DNA from: Bacteroidales bacterium UBA4070
GTDB taxonomy: Bacteria; Bacteroidota; Bacteroidia; Bacteroidales; VadinHA17
NCBI GenBank assembly: GCA_002383485.1
Contig: DFYY01000036.1
Span: 1-64,000, forward strand
Reading direction: 5' to 3'
DNA length: 64,000 nt
In this document: positions 33,706 through 42,231 of the stretch, one piece after another
How the letters are laid out: each line of letters begins with the position of its first letter
How positions within the stretch are numbered: position 1 is the first letter of the stretch
The notes under the pieces: model-generated
The model's input: only the letters and a program-made list of their open reading frames with translations
The model's database searches: none
Told to the model about the DNA's origin: nothing
Position numbers and translations under genes: made by a program

Positions 33706-35724
33706 TTACAGATCCATGATTGTCTTTACCCTCTCCTGCAGGAGCACAATTGCTGTTCTTGCAGGGAGGTAGAGCTTCAGGTGGTGAGGTGTCGTAACGC
33801 TGTGCCGCTCCTTGTCAGGGATGGAAAAATAATGCTGTGAGATGTCTATTCTTCCCTGGCCGCCGAAGAGCGGATCGTCGGTGCTGAGCACGATCCTGAA
33901 TTTTCCCTTTACCGGTATTCCGTAGTCTGTGAAAGAGACTGAAGGATTGAAGTTCATCACGGTCACAAGGTCACCGCGCCTGAATGCAATGATCTTGTCC
34001 GCATCGTTGATTGTCAGAGCCTCAGTCATCTGCAGCTGAGGCAATCCGTACAGCGTTCCCGTCTTAACCATTGCCCTGTCGAACTCATCCAGGTGACGGT
34101 ATCTCAGAAGCTCATCATTCGCGAGGCTCCACTGCCTGCGGGCGTACTTGAAGCTCCATCCGTTTCCCTCCCTCGGGAAATCAATCCATTCCGGATGGCC
34201 GAATTCATTTCCCATAAAGGTGAGATAGCCACCTCCGGCTGTGATGAATGTAAACAGGCGTATCATCTTGTGAAGAGCCATGGCGCGGTCAATAATCAGG
34301 CTGGGCGTTAAAAGGCTCATTGAGGTGTACATCTCCTTGTCGGCAAGTCTGAAAATGAGTGTTTTGTCGCCTACAAGCGCCTGGTCATGAGATTCACAGT
34401 AGGAGATGACCTTCTCCTCGGCACGGTGCTGGGTGAGTTCATGAAGCAGATAGCCGAGATCCCAGTTCTCGTCAGGAATCTCCTTAACCATCTTGATCCA
34501 TATGTCTGGCACCCCCATTGCAAGCCTGTAATCAAACCCGATCCCTCCTGCGGCGACAGGCGCTGCCAGTCCCGGCATACCGCTCATCTCCTCGGCAACG
34601 GTAGTGGCATTACCGTTGAACTCATGTATAAGCTTGTTGGCCAGCGTCAGATAGACCAGTGCATCCGGATCCTGGTTACCGTCAAAATACTGGTTGTATG
34701 AAACGAAGTTGGAGCCCAGACCGTGATCATAGTACAGCATGCTGGTGATACCGTCAAAACGGAATCCGTCAAACCGGAACTCTTCCAGCCAGTACTTGCA
34801 GTTGGACAGCAGCATATGATTTACTTCCGGCTTGCCGTAGTCATAGCAGAGTGAATCCCAGGCAACGTGCTTCCGGCGGTCACCGGCATGAAAATAGAGA
34901 CCGGGATTGCCATCAAGCAGCCCCAGGCCCTCGAGGGTGTTAGCCACGGCGTGTGAGTGCACGAGGTCCATTATGACTCTCAGCCCCAGGCCGTGTGCTG
35001 TATCAATCAGCTCCTTCAGCTCGTCGGGTGTGCCAAACCGTGATGAGGGAGCAAAGAGGCTCGATACATGGTATCCGAAGGAACCGTAATAGGGATGCTC
35101 CTGGATGGCCATTAGTTGAATGGTATTGTAACCCAGTCTCTTAATGCGGGGCAGCACATCTTTGGTAAATTCACGGAAGGTGCCGGTGCGCTCCTCCTCG
35201 GTTGCCATTCCCACGTGGGCCTCATAGACGAGAATCGACCCGGGAGGCGGGGGAGAGACGTGCTTCATCACATATGCATTCTCAGGGTGCCACACCTGTG
35301 CGGAAAATATCTTTGTCACCTCATCCTGCACCGTTCGGGTGACGTAAGCGGGGATACGTTCGCCATGCCCTCCCTTCCATCTTACAATCATCTTGTACAG
35401 ATCACCGTGAGACAGCATCCCTGCATCAAACTCTCCGATCCAGTCACCTTCCGGCGTCCTGTTCAACCTGTACCGTTCATCCTCCTTCCATCCGGTAAAG
35501 GTGCCGGTCAGGGTGACAGATGTGGCATTCGGGGCATGCTCCCTGAAGACCCAGCCTTTCGCTGTGCGGTGCAGACCGTACCAGTGATGGCCGTTTGCAT
35601 AGTCGGTCAGCGAACGGCCACCGGTAAAAAGCCGCTCTCGTTCAACGTTACGGGCCAGCCGCGCCTCAATGATCTCCCTGAAGGGATCAAGCCATGGATC
35701 AACCAGGTAGAATCTCTTTGCCAT
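33706..35724 (-). CDS. glgB: 1,4-alpha-glucan branching enzyme (GH13)
   Basis: Introduces alpha-1,6 branches into glycogen. The 672-residue protein has an N-terminal CBM48-like domain (about residues 55-150, FREHAPNATSVTLTGTF) and a GH13 barrel. Its catalytic motifs are DLVHSHAV, DGFRFDGITSM (nucleophile Asp), TTVAEEMSGMP (acid Glu) and SYCESHDQAL. A beta-sandwich closes the chain. The GITSMLYYDHGLG motif marks the eukaryote-like branching enzyme type used by Bacteroidota. It is convergent with the synthase-phosphorylase gene, with three bases between the stops, so the two transcripts must overlap. Confidence 0.93.
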   Translation of the reverse strand: MAKRFYLVDPWLDPFREIIEARLARNVERERLFTGGRSLTDYANGHHWYGLHRTAKGWVFREHAPNATSVTLTGTFTGWKEDERYRLNRTPEGDWIGEFDAGMLSHGDLYKMIVRWKGGHGERIPAYVTRTVQDEVTKIFSAQVWHPENAYVMKHVSPPPPGSILVYEAHVGMATEEERTGTFREFTKDVLPRIKRLGYNTIQLMAIQEHPYYGSFGYHVSSLFAPSSRFGTPDELKELIDTAHGLGLRVIMDLVHSHAVANTLEGLGLLDGNPGLYFHAGDRRKHVAWDSLCYDYGKPEVNHMLLSNCKYWLEEFRFDGFRFDGITSMLYYDHGLGSNFVSYNQYFDGNQDPDALVYLTLANKLIHEFNGNATTVAEEMSGMPGLAAPVAAGGIGFDYRLAMGVPDIWIKMVKEIPDENWDLGYLLHELTQHRAEEKVISYCESHDQALVGDKTLIFRLADKEMYTSMSLLTPSLIIDRAMALHKMIRLFTFITAGGGYLTFMGNEFGHPEWIDFPREGNGWSFKYARRQWSLANDELLRYRHLDEFDRAMVKTGTLYGLPQLQMTEALTINDADKIIAFRRGDLVTVMNFNPSVSFTDYGIPVKGKFRIVLSTDDPLFGGQGRIDISQHYFSIPDKERHSVTTPHHLKLYLPARTAIVLLQERVKTIMDL

Positions 35725-35852
35725 AACATCTATGCTGCTGTTGCAGTTTCTATAAACTTATATAAAAATACTAAGATTCTTGTGATATTAATATATGTCT
35801 TCATTTGCATAAGAGAGGGTATCTTTCCTATTTTTGAAGTCTTATTCAGATT

Positions 35853-36797
35853 ATGGAGGTTCATTACGGATATACCGGCACTTCTTTTATAAACCCGGTC
35901 ATCACCATGGGTGTATTCGACGGCGTTCACCTCGGACACCGCATGCTGCTTTCGCGGGTAAGGGAAGAAGCCATATCGTCAGGCTCTGACGCGGTAGCTG
36001 TCACCTTTGATCCGCATCCGCGAATTGTTCTTACCGGCGATCCAGGTCATCTCAGCTTCCTGACCGATATCGGAGAGCGTATTGAACTGCTTGGAGAGAC
36101 AGGCATCAGCCACCTGGTGATAATTAATTTCACTGAAGAACTCAGCCGTATGACCGCATCTGAATTTGTAGAGTCAATCCTCTGCAGGCATCTTGGGGTA
36201 CACCACCTCATTACAGGATATGACCACCAGTTTGGCAGGCGTCATGAGGGCGACACCAACACCGTCGCCGAATGCTCTGCCAGGATGAATTTCCGGGTCA
36301 CCAGGGAGGAAGCATTCACTCTTAACGGACAACCGGTCAGTTCATCATCTGTAAGGAAAGCATTGAACGACGGAGAGGTTGAGAGAGCCGCAGCCATGCT
36401 GGGATATCCTTATTTCATCAGGGGAAAGGTGGTATCCGGAAGGAGGATAGGACGCAATATTGGATTCCCGACGGCAAACATCACCCCTCTGTTCCGGTAC
36501 AAGCTGATACCACGCTCAGGGGTCTATGCAGTTGAAGTTTTCGTGGAAGGCGATTCCGCACGGCATATGGCGATGCTCAATATAGGTATGAGACCGACAA
36601 TCAGCGACAGTGACGGCCGGCGAACCATCGAGGTGCACCTTATAAACTATAATGCCGACCTTTATGACAGGGTGATTACCGTCAGGTTCCGCAACCGCCT
36701 GCGCAACGAGATGAAGTTTGAGAGTGTGGATGCTCTTGCTGCACAGCTGGTGAAGGACCGTGAGAATGCCATTATGCTGTTGGGGGCTGAACAATAA
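35853..36797 (+). CDS. ribF: Bifunctional riboflavin kinase / FAD synthetase
   Basis: Converts riboflavin to FMN and FMN to FAD. The 314-residue protein has the N-terminal FAD-synthetase domain with the nucleotidyl-transferase motif GVFDGVHLGHR (about residues 22-32) and the late SSSVRKAL. The C-terminal flavokinase domain follows, with GRRIGRNIGFPTANI (about 193-207) and the Y-V-N-type strand ending in RPTIS. Length is standard. It stands alone between glgB (divergent) and ahcY. Two flavoenzymes in this window (GlpD and the AGPS-like protein) need its product. Confidence 0.93.
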   Translation: MEVHYGYTGTSFINPVITMGVFDGVHLGHRMLLSRVREEAISSGSDAVAVTFDPHPRIVLTGDPGHLSFLTDIGERIELLGETGISHLVIINFTEELSRMTASEFVESILCRHLGVHHLITGYDHQFGRRHEGDTNTVAECSARMNFRVTREEAFTLNGQPVSSSSVRKALNDGEVERAAAMLGYPYFIRGKVVSGRRIGRNIGFPTANITPLFRYKLIPRSGVYAVEVFVEGDSARHMAMLNIGMRPTISDSDGRRTIEVHLINYNADLYDRVITVRFRNRLRNEMKFESVDALAAQLVKDRENAIMLLGAEQ

Positions 36798-36811
36798 TGG
36801 TATATTTTAGT

Positions 36812-36819
36812 TATCTTTG
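36812..36819 (+). promoter_or_regulatory. -7 promoter element of ahcY
   Basis: TATCTTTG matches TAnnTTTG exactly and lies 23 bases before the ahcY ATG. No TTTG occurs at the usual -33 distance. Confidence 0.5.
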
Positions 36820-36842
36820 CAGACTTAAAAAAAATTAGAATC

Positions 36843-38258
36843 ATGTCATTCATCAACAACGAACTTCAGTACAAGGTAAAGGATATGGCGCTGGCCGGTT
36901 TTGGCCGCATGGAGATTGAGATCGCAGAGAAGGAGATGCCGGGGCTGCTGGCTATCAGGGACAAGTACTCCGCAACAAAACCCCTCAAAGGGGCAAGGAT
37001 AACCGGCTCACTGCACATGACAATACAGACTGCCGTTCTCATTGAGACTCTCCGTGAACTTGGCGCTGATGTAAGGTGGGCGAGCTGCAACATCTTCTCT
37101 ACCCAGGACCATGCCGCGGCAGCCATTGCAGCAGCAGGCATCCCTGTCTTTGCATGGAAGGGAGAGACCCTCGAGGAGTATTGGTGGTGTACGGTACAGG
37201 CGCTTTCATTCCCGGGCGGCCAGGGACCTCACCTCATTGTTGATGACGGCGGTGACGCATCGTTGCTGGTACACATGGGCTATAAGGCGGAGAAGAACCC
37301 CTCAGGGCTTAATGCAGTTCCTTCATCACGGGAAGAGTCCATAGTGTTTGACACCCTGAAGCGCATTCTCGCGGAAGACCCTCAGAAATGGCACAGAACC
37401 GTCAAGGAGATGAAGGGTATATCTGAAGAGACCACCACCGGAGTGCACCGTCTTTACCAGATGATGGAAGCGGGAGAACTGCTGGTGCCGGCCATCAACG
37501 TGAATGACTCGGTCACCAAGAGCAAATTCGATAACCTGTACGGCTGCCGCGAATCACTCGCTGACGGTATCAAGAGGGCAACGGATGTAATGATTGCCGG
37601 AAAGGTAGTGGTTGTATGCGGATACGGAGACGTGGGCAAGGGCTCGGCAAGATCGATGAGGTCTTACGGCGCCAGGGTCATTGTGACAGAGATTGATCCT
37701 ATCTGCGCCCTGCAGGCTGCGATGGAAGGCTTCGAGGTAAAAACCGTGGAGGAGTCACTCAGTGAAGGCAACATATTCGTGACTGCAACGGGCAACCGTG
37801 ACATCATCACCGTTGAACATATGGAGAAGATGAAAGACCAGGCTATCGTCTGCAACATAGGTCACTTTGACAATGAGATCCAGGTTGATGCGCTTAACGC
37901 ATACAAGGGGATAGAGAAGATCAACATCAAGCCGCAGGTCGACAAGTATATCTTCCCTGACGGTCATGCCATCTTTTTGCTCGCCGAGGGTCGCCTTGTA
38001 AACCTGGGTTGCGCCACGGGCCACCCTTCATTCGTGATGAGCAACTCATTCAGTAACCAGACACTTGCGCAGATAGAGTTGTGGACGAAGGAATACAAGA
38101 CTGATGTCTACAGGCTGCCAAAGCATCTTGACGAGGAGGTGGCACGCCTTCATCTTGCCCAGCTGGGAGTCAATCTTACGAAGCTTACCAGGTCACAGGC
38201 GGACTATATCGGAGTCCCCTTCAAGGGACCCTACAAGCCTGACCATTACAGGTACTAG
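36843..38258 (+). CDS. ahcY: S-adenosylhomocysteine hydrolase
   Basis: Splits S-adenosylhomocysteine to adenosine and homocysteine, completing the methyl cycle. The 471-residue protein shows the substrate-domain motifs SLHMTIQTAVL and CNIFSTQDHAAAA, then AVNVNDSVTKSKFDNLYGCR-like 'INVNDSVTKSKFDN'. The NAD site is VVVCGYGDVGKGSARS (about 257-272), and the chain ends PDHYRY as the family does. The length is that of the long bacterial form with an extra helical segment. Its product is homocysteine, also the product of the DUF39 operon at 13-15 kb, so two homocysteine sources coexist here. Confidence 0.95.
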   Translation: MSFINNELQYKVKDMALAGFGRMEIEIAEKEMPGLLAIRDKYSATKPLKGARITGSLHMTIQTAVLIETLRELGADVRWASCNIFSTQDHAAAAIAAAGIPVFAWKGETLEEYWWCTVQALSFPGGQGPHLIVDDGGDASLLVHMGYKAEKNPSGLNAVPSSREESIVFDTLKRILAEDPQKWHRTVKEMKGISEETTTGVHRLYQMMEAGELLVPAINVNDSVTKSKFDNLYGCRESLADGIKRATDVMIAGKVVVVCGYGDVGKGSARSMRSYGARVIVTEIDPICALQAAMEGFEVKTVEESLSEGNIFVTATGNRDIITVEHMEKMKDQAIVCNIGHFDNEIQVDALNAYKGIEKINIKPQVDKYIFPDGHAIFLLAEGRLVNLGCATGHPSFVMSNSFSNQTLAQIELWTKEYKTDVYRLPKHLDEEVARLHLAQLGVNLTKLTRSQADYIGVPFKGPYKPDHYRY

Positions 38259-38264
38259 AAGGGA

Positions 38265-38750
38265 TTACTTTCTGTTCCAGACCCTTACACTGTAACCGGT
38301 AAAAGATGTCCGGTAATTCTTCAGATAGTACCGTCCGGGCCCGCTTTGCGGAAGGCCTGATGCTCCCAGTGCATAATTCGTAGAGCACACCGGGCATACT
38401 GCATAAACACCATCCACATTCACTGCCGTACTTACTTCGTCATTTACCAGACAGTGAGGACAGGTGCGGTCATAGGCAGCATATTCAAAACCCTGAAGCC
38501 CGGTATTGTAAACGATTATTCCATTTCCGTCATACCCTGCCGTGCCAAGCCCCAGGTGCCTGTGAGCAGATGAGATCAGGGCGCTCGTTCCGGGGGAATA
38601 TAAAAGATCAAAAAACTCCGGATCGGAAAAGGTGATGGTAAAGTCTATGGTGATGTCAGGAATAACCTCGTTTTTCTCCCTGTCGCAGGACAATAGGAGA
38701 AGAAGCAACGGGGCCAGGATGAAAAAAAATCTTACATTTGAACCAGACAT
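38265..38750 (-). CDS. Rieske-like lipoprotein with two CxxC pairs
   Basis: A 161-residue lipoprotein with signal ending LLLLLSC (Cys22). The C-terminal half has the outline of a Rieske domain (YDRTCPHC, then about 20 residues to AVCPVCSTNYAL, then GPGRYYLKNY). However, the ligands are C-P-H-C and C-P-V-C instead of the C-x-H and C-x-x-H of a true Rieske cluster. It could bind zinc or a four-cysteine iron-sulfur centre. I start at 38750, where a signal peptide begins; the longer frame adds 46 residues with no signal-like features. It faces ahcY with six bases between stops. No partner is evident. Confidence 0.7.
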   Translation of the reverse strand: MSGSNVRFFFILAPLLLLLLSCDREKNEVIPDITIDFTITFSDPEFFDLLYSPGTSALISSAHRHLGLGTAGYDGNGIIVYNTGLQGFEYAAYDRTCPHCLVNDEVSTAVNVDGVYAVCPVCSTNYALGASGLPQSGPGRYYLKNYRTSFTGYSVRVWNRK

Positions 38751-38814
38751 GTGTTTTTCTGCGTTTGTGTAAATGTAAGTATTTCTGTTTTCACGGTCAT
38801 ACATAAACAACGGA

Positions 38815-39411
38815 ATGAAAAAAGCGATAGTATCTGTGAGGTTCATTGCCATGGCGGTCATGATGCTCTTCGTGGTGCAGGTCACCAACTGTGATGCACA
38901 GCGCTATGCCACCCGCAAGCTGGAGAAGGAGACCTTTGGCCAGTCGCGCCGAAACCCCGACAAAAGCGGCGGAGAGAGCAAGGCAGCTGAGAAGGCGATG
39001 AAGAAGCAGGAACGGAAAGAGGCACAACGTGAGAGGGATGACGAAAAGAGTCTGAAAGAGTTGCGGAACCGTCACTATGAGATCCAGAGCGAGGAGACAA
39101 GGAGCCGCATGGATGGTAACAGCAAGGCCACCGCAGAGAAGTACAAGATCAAAAGGCAGAAGCAGAAGAAGGAACAGGCGATGCCTGACCTGATGAAGCC
39201 GGAGCGGCCGGGGAACATGAATGCAAGGGTAAAAGCGGCGACGAAAGACCCTGCCGGCAAACCTGAGTCAAAAAAGGTGAAGGCAAAGGGAAAAACAAAA
39301 GATCCCTCAAAACAGCCGGAACTGAAGCAGCAAAAAAGCAAGGCAAAGTCGAAACTGGTTGACCCGAAAAAACAGGGCAGGCTTAAACAACATAAGATTA
39401 AAAAATACTGA
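38815..39411 (+). CDS. Secreted lysine-rich hypothetical protein
   Basis: A 198-residue protein I do not recognise. A signal peptide (residues 1-28, ending CDAQ) precedes a highly charged, helix-forming body (about 33-120, rich in Lys, Glu and Arg). The tail of about 75 residues consists mostly of Lys, Pro, Gln and Ala, with a repeated DP-KQ--LKQ-K pattern. It is predicted to be extended or disordered and strongly basic in the periplasm. The next gene starts four bases after the stop and is probably cotranscribed. Confidence 0.7.
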   Translation: MKKAIVSVRFIAMAVMMLFVVQVTNCDAQRYATRKLEKETFGQSRRNPDKSGGESKAAEKAMKKQERKEAQRERDDEKSLKELRNRHYEIQSEETRSRMDGNSKATAEKYKIKRQKQKKEQAMPDLMKPERPGNMNARVKAATKDPAGKPESKKVKAKGKTKDPSKQPELKQQKSKAKSKLVDPKKQGRLKQHKIKKY

Positions 39412-39415
39412 GCAT

Positions 39416-40021
39416 ATGGAAGATATTGGCAGCCTTATATTTTATATTGTTTTGGGGATAATAGCCCTGGTCGGTTCCTTTCAGGGGAAGGGGAAGAAAA
39501 AAACCGGGGTACCGAAAACTGTTCAGCGCAAACCTGAAACTGCAGCCCCCATTCCTCAAGCAAGACGTGAGACGGTAACGACACGGCCTCAGCCTGCTGC
39601 CGCACAGCCCTATGAGCCTGCACCGGCGCCGAAATACATCGCCCCGGAACCGTCCATGGAGGGAAGATATGACGAACCTCTTGCCGGTGAGTTCGGACGG
39701 GAAGGCTCATATGAAGAGCCGATGGCACGGGAGTTCGACTGGGAAGGCGGCAGGGGAGAACCACTGGCCAAAGACTTCTCACGTGAGGGCTCAATACCAG
39801 GAAGAATGGCTGCAGCCTTTGCCTCAGAGGGCGTTTCTGCCTTCGGAAGCTCAGTGTCGGCGGAATTCATTCATAATGAGATATCTGACACTGAGATAAG
39901 TGATGCCCCCGAATATGACTATAATGTAGCTCCGGGGAGTGGAATTCTAACGGATGGATTCGATCTCAGAAAGGCAGTCATATATTCATCAGTTCTCGAC
40001 AGAAAAGAGTACTCATATTGA
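39416..40021 (+). CDS. Membrane-anchored protein with four 14-residue repeats
   Basis: A 201-residue hypothetical protein. A single N-terminal membrane helix (residues 4-21) is followed by a basic and proline-rich linker (22-80). Then come four tandem 14-residue repeats: YDEPLAGEFGREGS (85-98), YEEPMAREFDWEGG (99-112), RGEPLAKDFSREGS (113-126) and IPGRMAAAFASEGV (127-140). The acidic C-terminus contains FDLRKAVIYSSVLDRKEYSY, a conserved-looking end in Bacteroidota hypothetical proteins. I start at the ATG at 39416 next to the upstream stop because it places the helix at the N-terminus. The function is unknown. Confidence 0.7.
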   Translation: MEDIGSLIFYIVLGIIALVGSFQGKGKKKTGVPKTVQRKPETAAPIPQARRETVTTRPQPAAAQPYEPAPAPKYIAPEPSMEGRYDEPLAGEFGREGSYEEPMAREFDWEGGRGEPLAKDFSREGSIPGRMAAAFASEGVSAFGSSVSAEFIHNEISDTEISDAPEYDYNVAPGSGILTDGFDLRKAVIYSSVLDRKEYSY

Positions 40022-40049
40022 TTACCTGATATTTACCAAAGGGGTTTTA

Positions 40050-40081
40050 TTTGATTTTGTAATTTAAAAAACTTATATTTG
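40050..40081 (+). promoter_or_regulatory. Promoter of greA
   Basis: TTTG (40050-40053), 20 bases, TATATTTG (40074-40081): an exact match to the Bacteroidota sigma-70-type promoter, leaving a leader of about 55 bases before greA. Confidence 0.8.
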
Positions 40082-40144
40082 TTCTTTGAAGAGTTCCGGT
40101 AATGCCGGGATTCTTCTTATTTTTTGACCTATTTACGAAGAACT

Positions 40145-40615
40145 ATGGCGGAATTTGTTTATGTCACAGAGGAGGGCCTTCAGAAGATGAAGGAGGAGCT
40201 TGATACGCTCCGGAATGAGAGGCCTGTAATGGCAAGAATGATTGCGGATGCGCGCGATAAGGGAGACCTTACCGAGAATGCCGAGTATTCAGCCGCAAAA
40301 GAGGCTCAGGGAATGCTGGAGATGAAAATAGCCCGTCTTGAGGATCAGGTGGCCAGAGCACGCATCATAGACGGCTCAAGGATAAATACAATATCAGTGC
40401 AGATCCTGAATAAGGTAAGGATCCTCAACAAGACCAGCGGCCTTGTAATGGAATATCAGCTGGTGCCGGAAGGCGAGGCTAACCTGAGGGAGGGCAAGAT
40501 AGCTGCCACTTCCCCGATAGCACAGGGAATAATGGGTAAAAAGGTGGGGGATGTGGTGCAGGTGAAGGTACCTGCCGGTGTCATTCCATTTGAGATAGTT
40601 GAGATTTCAATCTGA
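40145..40615 (+). CDS. greA: Transcription elongation factor GreA
   Basis: Rescues backtracked RNA polymerase by stimulating transcript cleavage. The 156-residue protein has the N-terminal coiled coil (about residues 8-75) with the acidic tip motif GDLTENAEY-SAAKE carrying the functional Asp and Glu. The C-terminal FKBP-like domain has TSPIAQGIMGKKVGD. Length is typical. I take ATG 40145 (MAEFVYVTEEG); the upstream in-frame ATG adds seven untypical residues. The HIT gene follows 13 bases later, a gene order common in Bacteroidota. Confidence 0.95.
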   Translation: MAEFVYVTEEGLQKMKEELDTLRNERPVMARMIADARDKGDLTENAEYSAAKEAQGMLEMKIARLEDQVARARIIDGSRINTISVQILNKVRILNKTSGLVMEYQLVPEGEANLREGKIAATSPIAQGIMGKKVGDVVQVKVPAGVIPFEIVEISI

Positions 40616-40628
40616 AAACTTAATAACC

Positions 40629-41027
40629 ATGGCATCAGTCTTTACTCGCATTATCAACGGAGAGATCCCCTGTTACAGGGTTGCCGAGGATGACAGGTAC
40701 ATTGCATTCCTTGACGTCAGACCGCTCAAGGCGGGTCATACGCTCGTGGTCCCTAAACATGAGGTGGACTATATCTTTGACCTGGATGAGGATACCCTTG
40801 CCGGAATGATGCTCTTCGCTCAGAAGGTTGCAAAGGCAATGAAGCAGGTAATCGAGTGCAACAGGATAGGAATCGCCGTTCTGGGCCTGGAAGTGCCTCA
40901 TGCCCACATTCATCTTATCCCTATCAGCAAGGAGGGCGATATGCTCTTCACAAACCCCCGGGTCTCCCTGACGCCGCAGGAGAACGAAGCTCTGGCCAGG
41001 GAAATAGCAGGGCATGTGAGACTCTGA
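40629..41027 (+). CDS. HIT family nucleotide-binding protein
   Basis: A 132-residue histidine-triad hydrolase or transferase, probably acting on adenosine phosphoramidates or dinucleotides. The chain has FTRIINGEIPCYRV at residues 4-17, LVVPKHEVDYIFDL, and the catalytic triad motif VPHAHIHLIP near residue 92. I start at 40629, which gives the usual MA-S-F-TRII beginning. It follows greA in the same operon and is closed by the terminator at 41045. Confidence 0.9.
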   Translation: MASVFTRIINGEIPCYRVAEDDRYIAFLDVRPLKAGHTLVVPKHEVDYIFDLDEDTLAGMMLFAQKVAKAMKQVIECNRIGIAVLGLEVPHAHIHLIPISKEGDMLFTNPRVSLTPQENEALAREIAGHVRL

Positions 41028-41044
41028 TCACTTAATGAAATAAA

Positions 41045-41077
41045 AAAAAAGCTCCTGTCATTGACCGGAGCTTTTTT
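41045..41077. terminator. Bidirectional rho-independent terminator
   Basis: GCTCC-t-GTC (41051-41058) pairs with GAC-c-GGAGC (41063-41071). The stem is flanked by A-runs on the left and six T on the right, so it can end both the greA-HIT transcript and the minus-strand gene at 41094. Confidence 0.85.
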
Positions 41078-41093
41078 GTATCAGCAATTTTTC

Positions 41094-41411
41094 TTACTTC
41101 TTGCCAGCGCAGCATGGTGCAGCGGCAGCGGTACCTTCCTTTGCCGGAACAACCTCACCCTTCTTGTCGCCGCATTCTGCAGCTGAAGGACACTTGGAGC
41201 AATCTGTGCCTTTGGTGGTAGTGGTGGCGGCTTTCTTGCATGCATCAGCTGTTGAGCCGCATACGTCACACTTACTGTCATTGTTCTTATCGACAAAGGT
41301 ACAATCACTCTTTGTGGGCTTCTTTTCCTTGTCGGTAGTCTGAGCATAGACCCCTGCAGCCATCACCATCATCGCGATGAGAATAAGGCTGCTAATCATC
41401 CATTTCTTCAT
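41094..41411 (-). CDS. Secreted cysteine-rich small protein
   Basis: A 105-residue hypothetical protein. The signal peptide (residues 1-23, ending VYAQ) is followed by a Lys/Thr-rich segment. A loop DKNNDSKCDVCG (about 39-50) resembles an EF-hand-like calcium loop joined to a CxxC motif. CSKC and a terminal PCCAGKK come later, nine cysteines in all. This could be a metal-binding periplasmic protein. Start choice: ATG at 41411 gives a normal signal; the in-frame upstream ATG would add 12 residues before it. It shares the terminator with HIT and is divergent from comF. Confidence 0.65.
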   Translation of the reverse strand: MKKWMISSLILIAMMVMAAGVYAQTTDKEKKPTKSDCTFVDKNNDSKCDVCGSTADACKKAATTTTKGTDCSKCPSAAECGDKKGEVVPAKEGTAAAAPCCAGKK

Positions 41412-41520
41412 ACAAATAGTTAATTGGTTTTTTAATAACGCCGGCAATATAGGAAAGTTTTGCTTATTTCATAAAAATGGTGGCATTTATCATAACTTTA
41501 CGTGTGTCTCGTACTGCCAG

Positions 41521-42231
41521 GTGTCAGGTATTAAAGATATTGCGGACGATTTTCTGAGCCTTTTTCTGCCACGTCCATGTCTCTCCTGCGGGGCTCATCT
41601 GGTGAGAGGGGAGGAGGTGCTCTGCACGGGCTGCCTTCTGGCAATGGCCCGTACGGATTTCCATGTCCGGCGCGGCAATATGCTCGAACAGGCATTCTGG
41701 GGAAGATGCGTGGTGGAGAGGGCTGCCGCCTTCTCGGTATATAACCGCGGCAGCCGGATCAGGAAACTGATCCACCTCCTCAAGTACCAGGGGAGAGAGG
41801 ATGTGGGAAGGATGCTTGGCAGGCTCTATGGTGCTGTCCTGGCTGGCAGCGGCTTCATGGACGGGATAGACATGTTGGTGCCGGTGCCGCTTGATCCTGC
41901 CAGGGAGCGCAGGCGCGGATACAACCAGAGCCGTTGCATAGCTGACGGTCTGGCTGAACATAGCAGGCTTCCAGTCAGAAGTGACATTCTGTACCGTACA
42001 GGTAAATCGGGCTCGCAGACAAGAAGAGGCCGGTATGAAAGATGGGAAAATGTTGAGGGTCTGTTTGCGGTCAGAAAACAGGCTGAGATACACGGCAGGC
42101 ATCTGCTGGTGGTTGATGATGTAATTACAACCGGCTCAACAATAGAGGCCTGTGTCAATGCACTGCATGACGCAGGTGAGGTGAGTGTAAGTGTGGCGGC
42201 CCTGGCAGTGTCCCAGAAGCTTACTCTTTGA
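41521..42231 (+). CDS. comF: ComF family phosphoribosyltransferase-like protein
   Basis: A 236-residue protein of the ComF/GntX group, linked to DNA uptake or DNA repair at forks. An N-terminal zinc finger (PCLSCG and LCTGC) is followed by an amphipathic core with LIHLLKYQGR. The phosphoribosyltransferase part has the PVPLDPARERRRGYNQS signature and the PRPP loop LLVVDDVITTGSTIEAC. The reading frame extends 48 codons upstream without family similarity; a GTG at 41521 gives the normal length, so I start there with moderate certainty. Its end overlaps the ruvC end by 11 bases. Together with comM it suggests a competence gene set. Confidence 0.85.
   Translation: MSGIKDIADDFLSLFLPRPCLSCGAHLVRGEEVLCTGCLLAMARTDFHVRRGNMLEQAFWGRCVVERAAAFSVYNRGSRIRKLIHLLKYQGREDVGRMLGRLYGAVLAGSGFMDGIDMLVPVPLDPARERRRGYNQSRCIADGLAEHSRLPVRSDILYRTGKSGSQTRRGRYERWENVEGLFAVRKQAEIHGRHLLVVDDVITTGSTIEACVNALHDAGEVSVSVAALAVSQKLTL

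Noticed and set aside
35116..35892. Plus-strand open frame of 258 codons
   Set aside because: Antisense to glgB and overlapping the ribF start; no recognisable motifs.
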